DNA of 64,000 nucleotides from positions 1,079,897 through 1,143,896 of the forward strand of contig SJOL01007411.1 of assembly GCA_004794785.1 (NCBI GenBank). Direction: 5' to 3'. This document shows, in pieces, positions 58,054 through 64,000 of this stretch. This DNA is from Opisthorchis felineus. Taxonomy: Eukaryota; Platyhelminthes; Trematoda; Opisthorchiida; Opisthorchiidae. Position 1 is the stretch's first letter. Each line of letters begins with the position of its first letter. A model generated the notes under the pieces. The model was given only the letters and a program-made list of their open reading frames with translations, was not told the origin of the DNA and did not search any database. The position numbers and the translations under genes are program-made.

Positions 58054-60993
58054 AAGATCATGTCCCGCAGTGCCTCTGCATTAACTTGCAGTACGCAGTG
58101 GGAGACAAACGAAGTTGGAGGATAAGCAAAGCCACTCACGTCTATGTGAAAGTAAGTATTGTTTTGGAAGTCAACTGATTGCTAACGCTCAGCTGAATAT
58201 CAGCTGAAACTCCCGCTTATAAGATTCTTCAACTGAAACTGCCACACGAAGACTCCCGTACTTTACGGTTGAATATCTAAGCACTGTCATATCAAGGCAA
58301 ACAATTCTAACTCTTTCTTATTTACAAGAGAAACCTGAGACGCCTTGTGTGCATCACAATCAGCTAGGCCAGACTTGGTTGAATGTCCGGTGAGTCTCCT
58401 GTCAACACTAAAGCAATTCACAAATGTGTTTACCAAAGCGTACGTACAGTTAGGTTTTCGAGCATGAAGAAAAATGGACGAGAATTCTAGGGTCAGACCC
58501 ACTTAATGCTCGCAAAACAGGCAAAGTCGGCAGTGGCTCTCTAGGAGCTTACGTCTATCTTCGAAGTGACATCACACCAGGGGAGCTTAGCCCTAATTTT
58601 CCTCCAAAATAACCACCAAAAGACTCCTTATCCGTTAAAAATACGCAACATGAGTATTTTTGTAAAGGAAGCACAAGATGATTCCCTGATTGAATACCAA
58701 TGTTATATAAGCCATCTCTGAGCTATGGTGCACCGTCGTCGAAAGATGATGAAGACGCACTAGCGCTAGCACCTAGACGACCCATGTTCGAAGTAGGTAT
58801 CTAGTTATCCTCATCTGGAAGGGAGAAACGGGAAATTTTGCGTCTGGGATTTTGGCAACAAATCTCGTTTCCGTCGTGTGATAGTCTACAAAGTACAAGC
58901 GACTGGGAGCATATTACGTTATATCATGCATGTCATGAAGACTAAGTGCCAAGTATCGTGATTTTCAGATAAAGTGCCGATAAATGCCATCTATTTAACT
59001 GAATGACCAAATCGGCGACATCACTGTTTCAAACAAAGCGAGTTCTCGCCACATTAAACAATGCTGCAAGAGTATGCTTTTCTAAAACCGGGTTCAGGCG
59101 AAAAATTTTGAGATGATTAACCGCTGACACTTATTAACAGATCTTAAAAAGCTGGTGGCCTGAGGGTGCATGCCAAATCAGTAAGGAACTTGTAGTAATG
59201 TCACGGTGCAGCGCTGCTTAGAAATCCGTCACCATACCAAATAATTCAGGGGAGGAGCGACACGGTTGCCCAGTGATTTCTCATGACTTTCTCCCATTTC
59301 GCCGGTTTCAGCATAAAGTAAAGCCTCATAACTTATTTCGCTTGTTTCTACTGCAAATGTTATCATTTGGTTGACCTATTCAGTCCGCGGGTTTTAGGCA
59401 GTTCACTTGCAAAGTTTAAGCGCTTTTTTTGTATTAAAAAATAGCCTACTGTGAGAACATTGAATAACCAGTTCATTAGCACTCCAAAAAAAAGGAAATT
59501 CCTGTCCCTAGAGAAAGCGATGTTAAACAAGATAAAGTGAAAAAGAAAACTATTATGATACCATCTAATGTTAGGAATGAAAAGACGCGAGTTCTCTCCA
59601 GAATCAGTCCAAGCTGCTGTTTTGGACAGAGCTGGAACTAAAAGACAGTGTGCCTTCTGGGACATGTTTCAACGCATTCAATATGATCAAGCCGAAACAC
59701 TTATACCTGGTTTGTGCCAACATAAGGGAATGTTCCACCAATAAGGGGTAGCCTTTGAAGAAAGGAGGTAAAGGGGCCTATTAGCATCTCGAGTACATCG
59801 TTTCCGACCCATCAATGGATGATTGTACAAATAATATTGGTTCAGTAATCTTCACCGATAGATCTTCCTAGTATCTAGCAAAATTTCTAGCTGGCTCAGT
59901 CGCATTTCAGCCGTTAGTGAAGATATATATTCATACGAAATAGCATGTCAGAAAATCATTCTGCTTCGACAGTGCCTCATAAGTTTGATGGCTAGGCCAA
60001 GAGCTGAGGTGTTCCGGGAAGAATACGCTGGAAATATGAATGTTCGTTCAGCCACCGACAAAAATTCAGTTTCACTTGCTTTTTTGTCCTTTCTGTACTG
60101 ACATATTAGAAGAGATGGGTTTCCGCCACCAACAGATGCCAGGCGTTATGAAAATGCTGGCTCCCTACTCATTGGCACTGACCCAGACAAAACAGTGTGC
60201 TTGTTTTCTCCTCCTGGATGGAGACAACGCAGTCGGTTTCATGAGTGCAAAGACATGAACGTGTTCCAAAAGCAAAAAACTTTTGCGCATAGCCTTACCC
60301 TTCAAAGAACAAACGATCAAAACAGTCATTTGGGTAAGCTCATAATAAACTGGTTTGTACCATATCCTTTATGTAGAGGCAACCTGAACAGCGGTTTCTT
60401 CTGGCAGTGGGTTTACTACTTAAAGGTTTACTGGGCAGACCGAAAGTACCATCTCTTGTGGGTGGCCTAGACAAAGGTGCAACTATGTTGAGTAGATCAA
60501 ACTTCTTGTTATTAAACCGTCATTATGTCGTTTCACTATCATGGGACCAAAGTTATTCCAGGTTTATCAATGGATCCGTGGCTGGTTACTGGGTTATGCT
60601 CGTAAGGCCACCGTAATATCAGTGAAATCAACATTTTTCTTAGCGTTTGAGTAGCCGGCCAAAAAATGGCCAGATTTTCCACACCAAAAATGTTTTTTTC
60701 TTTAAAGAAAGCTCAAAAATTTACGATGAAGAGTTTTAGAACTGTGCAGCCATTTCATTCCGATCAGGGATTCCTTCCTGCAAATAGCCTTTAGGAAAAC
60801 CACTCCGTAACACCAACTATATCCTTTTTTTAATTTAACTTGAATAGTAGTCTAGATAGTGGCGTTTGGACGAGCTATTCGGACGTTAACACAAAAACTT
60901 ACGGGAGCAAGAAACAAGATTGAGCGGGAACGCAATGCGGACATCCTTTTTACTGTATGAAAGTTAATGAAAAAATTTGAAGAAATAGAGTGA
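58054..60993. other. Intergenic or intronic DNA, no gene assigned
   Basis: AT-rich. The minus frame 59363-59665 (100 codons) holds a hydrophobic run, FFGVLMNWLFNVLTVGYFL, that could be membrane-spanning, but no start, splice or family evidence supports it. I see no other structure. Confidence 0.4.
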
Positions 60994-61059
60994 AAATGGC
61001 CATTCGAAGAAGGTGTTTGTGCCATCCGGGCACCTAGCAGTTACACACCACCCGTTAAG

Positions 61060-61527
61060 GTGTCTTGCTGGTTTTCGCCTAAATCTCTTCCGTATTATAC
61101 AAATTTCTACATTGGTTGTGCATACATTCTACCCAATCTCAGATACGATATGCTCATTAGGTTTAATGTTTCTGATCTTCAAAATATTTTTAAGAGTCTA
61201 GTGACTCACAGCCATCCCTTCACCAATATGAATTACTGGCTTCATTTTGAGGTAGGTAAACTGTAGTCTTTTTTACCTGATCATAAAATAGTGTGTGCAA
61301 AGAAGCGATATAGTTGGGTGGAGCACGTTTGGAATTATTATTCATCGAAGTTAATAACTGTAAATTTTTTACACTTTGCATTCACTTTACCATCGGTTTG
61401 GGAATTATTACGTTATAGCTCTATTTTTTTAATACGTTACCCTCAAATTCCGCTCCAATTCATCAGTAGAAAAATTAAAAAACCCCACGGGGTTGTGAAC
61501 AACCCACTCAACCTGGATGAAGTATGA
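61060..61527 (+). CDS. Candidate two-exon coding region, unknown protein
   Basis: The first frame runs from an acceptor-like TTAAG (or from 60994) to a donor GTAGGT at 61252 and reads YTNFYIGCAYILPNLRYDML, then FNVSDLQNIF and MNYWLHFE. A pyrimidine tract (TCTTTTTTAC) and an AAAG acceptor at 61301-61302 allow an intron of only 51 nt. The frame then continues in phase with KRYSWVEHVWNYYSSK and stops at TGA (61525-61527). Very short introns are known in flatworm genes. I recognise no family. The two frames and matching phase are suggestive only. Confidence 0.28.
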
Positions 61528-62243
61528 CTAAACTGAGTGGAAGAATGTAGTTCGGCTACAGAATTTGAGAAATCGGTAATCTGGTTTAGGGAGTAGAAAA
61601 GATTAACCAGACCCAACACTGGACTAGGCTCGCGTAAACTAATTACTCAGCATCCGTAAGCCACATACTTTTAGTATCCCAAAATCTATAGAATAGTGAT
61701 CGCTGATGTAGCGGGAACAAATAAAATTTATTCAGTGTTCCCTTTTTAGCCACTCCCAGTATCTAAAAGTATGATTGCAAAAAGGGAGTCCTCAATTTTC
61801 CAGCCACTCAAATACTGTTTTCGTCATACCTGGCAGCCAATTTCCGCTGACATTTTGCTTCTAGGCGTTTGTGAAACTTTAACCAGTACAGCGTGTTTGT
61901 TAATCGCTGTTTTAGTTGTTTGGACAGCTCAATCAATAAAGCTGCATGGATTTCGGAAATATTAGCTGCTCTTACCGACAAAACCGCATAACACAACTCA
62001 GGGAGCGTTAGAGCAACCGGTTTGTCTAAACAAGTGCATCCCATCAAACAAGCTAGTTACATTGGAGTGAATCACGTTTGAAGTGGGTCACGCTGATCAC
62101 TGATGCTTGGGTGGGGACTTAGAATAAACGGCGGTGAATCCCAACTGTTCAATTGCTAAGTGTCCAGTTACTGATAGTTGTGTGTACATACAATTAACAG
62201 CAAAATAAAACTAACTAACCTGATCTAAAGATCTCCTGATGAG
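61528..62243. other. Spacer, no gene recognised
   Basis: Short frames on both strands (61771-61965 plus; 61808-62047 minus) show no family resemblance. Confidence 0.4.
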
Positions 62244-62316
62244 GGCATCTCCAGGGTGGTTCGAACTCACAACCTCCAGACCACCAGTTCAAGACTAAAC
62301 CGTTCAGCCACGAGTG
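62244..62316 (-). repeat. tRNA-derived SINE head (minus strand)
   Basis: The minus strand has a Pol III A-box-like CGTGGCTGAACGGTTTAG (complement of 62295-62312) and a near-consensus B box GAGTTCGAACC (complement of 62258-62268), about 35 nt apart as in a tRNA. An anticodon-arm-like CTGGTGGTCTGGAGG lies between them. No acceptor stem is recognisable, so it is a SINE head or tRNA pseudogene. It is the best preserved of the tRNA-like sequences here by its B box. Confidence 0.5.
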
Positions 62317-64000
62317 GCTGATCAGTGGTGTAATTAGATCGCAATAGCTTAACTCATCCTTCAGTCAAGGGATTCACATCACGTGCTCAGTGTTGACTCC
62401 CCCTCTCCCCGAGATGGAAGGAGACTGACTCCGGTAATGAACGTTTCACTGATCGTATGATTTATTGTTTCCTCTGAGCTAGCACGAGGAGATTCGGAAA
62501 TTTTTAATAGAGATATCGAATCCTTCTGAAGATTCATGAGATACGCACTGCTGATTGTTCGCAATAAAAGATGATATAGCTATACAGTGGGTACCTCTCT
62601 ACTTTGTGGGAAAGATTAACTTCACTTACAGGACAAAAAATTCGAAATCTTTTCACACCAGCAACAAACCCCAGAACTGTTAGAGTCTCAAAATTCATTG
62701 GTTTGGATGTATTTTTCTCCATGGTCTCAATGGCGTCTGGATTCGCCTGGTAAAGATCTGTCAAAATAGTAGCTGATTCGGATATACCGATCAGAATATA
62801 GCACGCGGTTTTCAGGAGGAAATACTTCAGTGACCGGTAAAAAAAATCAAGCGTGAGCTCAGTTTGACCAGTATATTTAACTCATGTATGTGATTATTGA
62901 CCATGAACCTAAGCTGTTAACAAGAATAAGCCAGCCAACATCTCGCGTCATAAAAGTTTGGGTGAAAAACGGGGTTTGAATAGTTTGAGATTTAGGGCCG
63001 AATTCCAAGAAAATTCGCTTATATTGAGATGGAAAATGAGAATAAGTCACTCGACCCGCACGCCTATCCGTCTCTTCAGAAATCGGTTATCTACTTAAAA
63101 GTCCTACCGATCACTACGAAAACAAGGCTTCCACGGCCTCAAGTATCAACTGGCCTTCTAAGCTGTATTCCCTAGATCCACGAAGCTAGCATGCGGTGGA
63201 TGTCCATTAACTAAGGTATTCCTATGGATAGCGGGAAATTCAAGATACATGAAGGTTTTTAATCATAACCCAAAGTGTTCAATTGTGCCGTACTGTTTGC
63301 AGACATGTCCGACAAGTCTAAAATCCAGAAGGTTAGATGTGTACCTGGCTGGATCGCTACATTTCCGGTTTGAATTCCACACTGAATACTGAATCTTATA
63401 AATGGCAGTCGCTAAATTTTCTGAAAAAAGCAGAGGCCGAACACTGAGCAGCTTATTGAAGTACTAGTAAATAATCCAAAGGTGAGACAAATTATGATCC
63501 AGTAAAATGGCGTTGGTGAATAAAAGTATCCAGATCATTTTCCTCACTAATACATTGCATTATAACAGGTGACATGTATGACAAAATTGCACTACACCCC
63601 TACAATCAGTGCATGAAATGAAGAAGCATATTTTCAATGTCATCTCGGAGAAAAAACCATGCGGATTCTGCACTACGGAGGTAGGAAACTGATTATAAGG
63701 CATCCAAGAAGATTACGGTAATGTTGTTTAAACGTACGTGCACAGTGATACCGGCTGAGTAGGCCGTAAAAATGAAGTGACTTACCCAAGTCCCTTCAAA
63801 TTTTCCAAATCGAGTGAAGCATCTCAGTGCAGGGTATCGGGAAGTAGGAACCATAAGTGTACAGATGTGACATTGCAAGTCTCCACAGTCTCGTCGAGTG
63901 ATGGTGAGGCCAACCGTTTTGATATATTCTTTGGACTCATGCTTTTAAATTTATAGAAGTATGCCAATATATACGGATACAACAATATACAAAGGGGTAC
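62317..64000. other. Intergenic or intronic DNA, no gene recognised
   Basis: AT-rich, all frames short. I see no coding domain, RNA gene or clear repeat in this last stretch. Confidence 0.45.

Overview
The window is animal nuclear DNA that is AT-rich, intron- and repeat-dominated, and almost free of long open frames. The repeats point to a flatworm, most likely a digenean trematode. The evidence is a SINE resembling the schistosome hammerhead-carrying SINE family, Penelope-like GIY-YIG fragments, pieces of an RTE/CR1-type LINE of the kind common in flukes, and an R2-clade retrotransposon. This assignment is inference from repeat families remembered from the literature; no species is claimed.

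Layout. 1-11 kb: no gene recognised, one (AT)n microsatellite. 11-13.3 kb: two remnants of one Penelope-like element (PLE) family, one with a readable GIY-YIG nuclease domain. 13.9 kb: one unassigned candidate exon. 20.9-22.15 kb: a PLE copy flanked by a near-perfect inverted repeat of about 249 bp per arm. 25.7 kb: another unassigned candidate exon. 29.4-30.6 kb: a decayed LINE reverse transcriptase on the minus strand. 35.3-35.9 kb: a divergent GIY-YIG fragment. 36.6-36.8 kb: a SINE with a hammerhead-like core. 42.4 kb: a tRNA-like sequence ending in a T-run. 47.2 kb: a second copy of the LINE, on the plus strand.

The centrepiece lies at 48.8-52.4 kb. It is an apparently intact R2-clade non-LTR retrotransposon with one uninterrupted reading frame of more than 1,000 codons: two C2H2 zinc fingers, a Myb-like segment, a reverse transcriptase with all catalytic residues, a CCHC knuckle and a PD-D endonuclease. 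It is visibly richer in GC than its surroundings. At its 5' end is a sequence that folds like an HDV-type self-cleaving ribozyme and gives a predicted element start at about 48807. The open frame runs back into that ribozyme with no ATG upstream of the first zinc finger. The flanks do not look like 28S rDNA, the usual R2 target.

About 1.7 kb downstream, at 54096-54272, is a well-bounded 59-codon exon resembling the helical linker of TRPC cation channels. The R2 copy may therefore sit inside or next to a TRPC gene. At 57.8 and 61 kb there are further unassigned candidate exons. Most of the remaining sequence looks like intron or intergenic DNA with degraded repeats.
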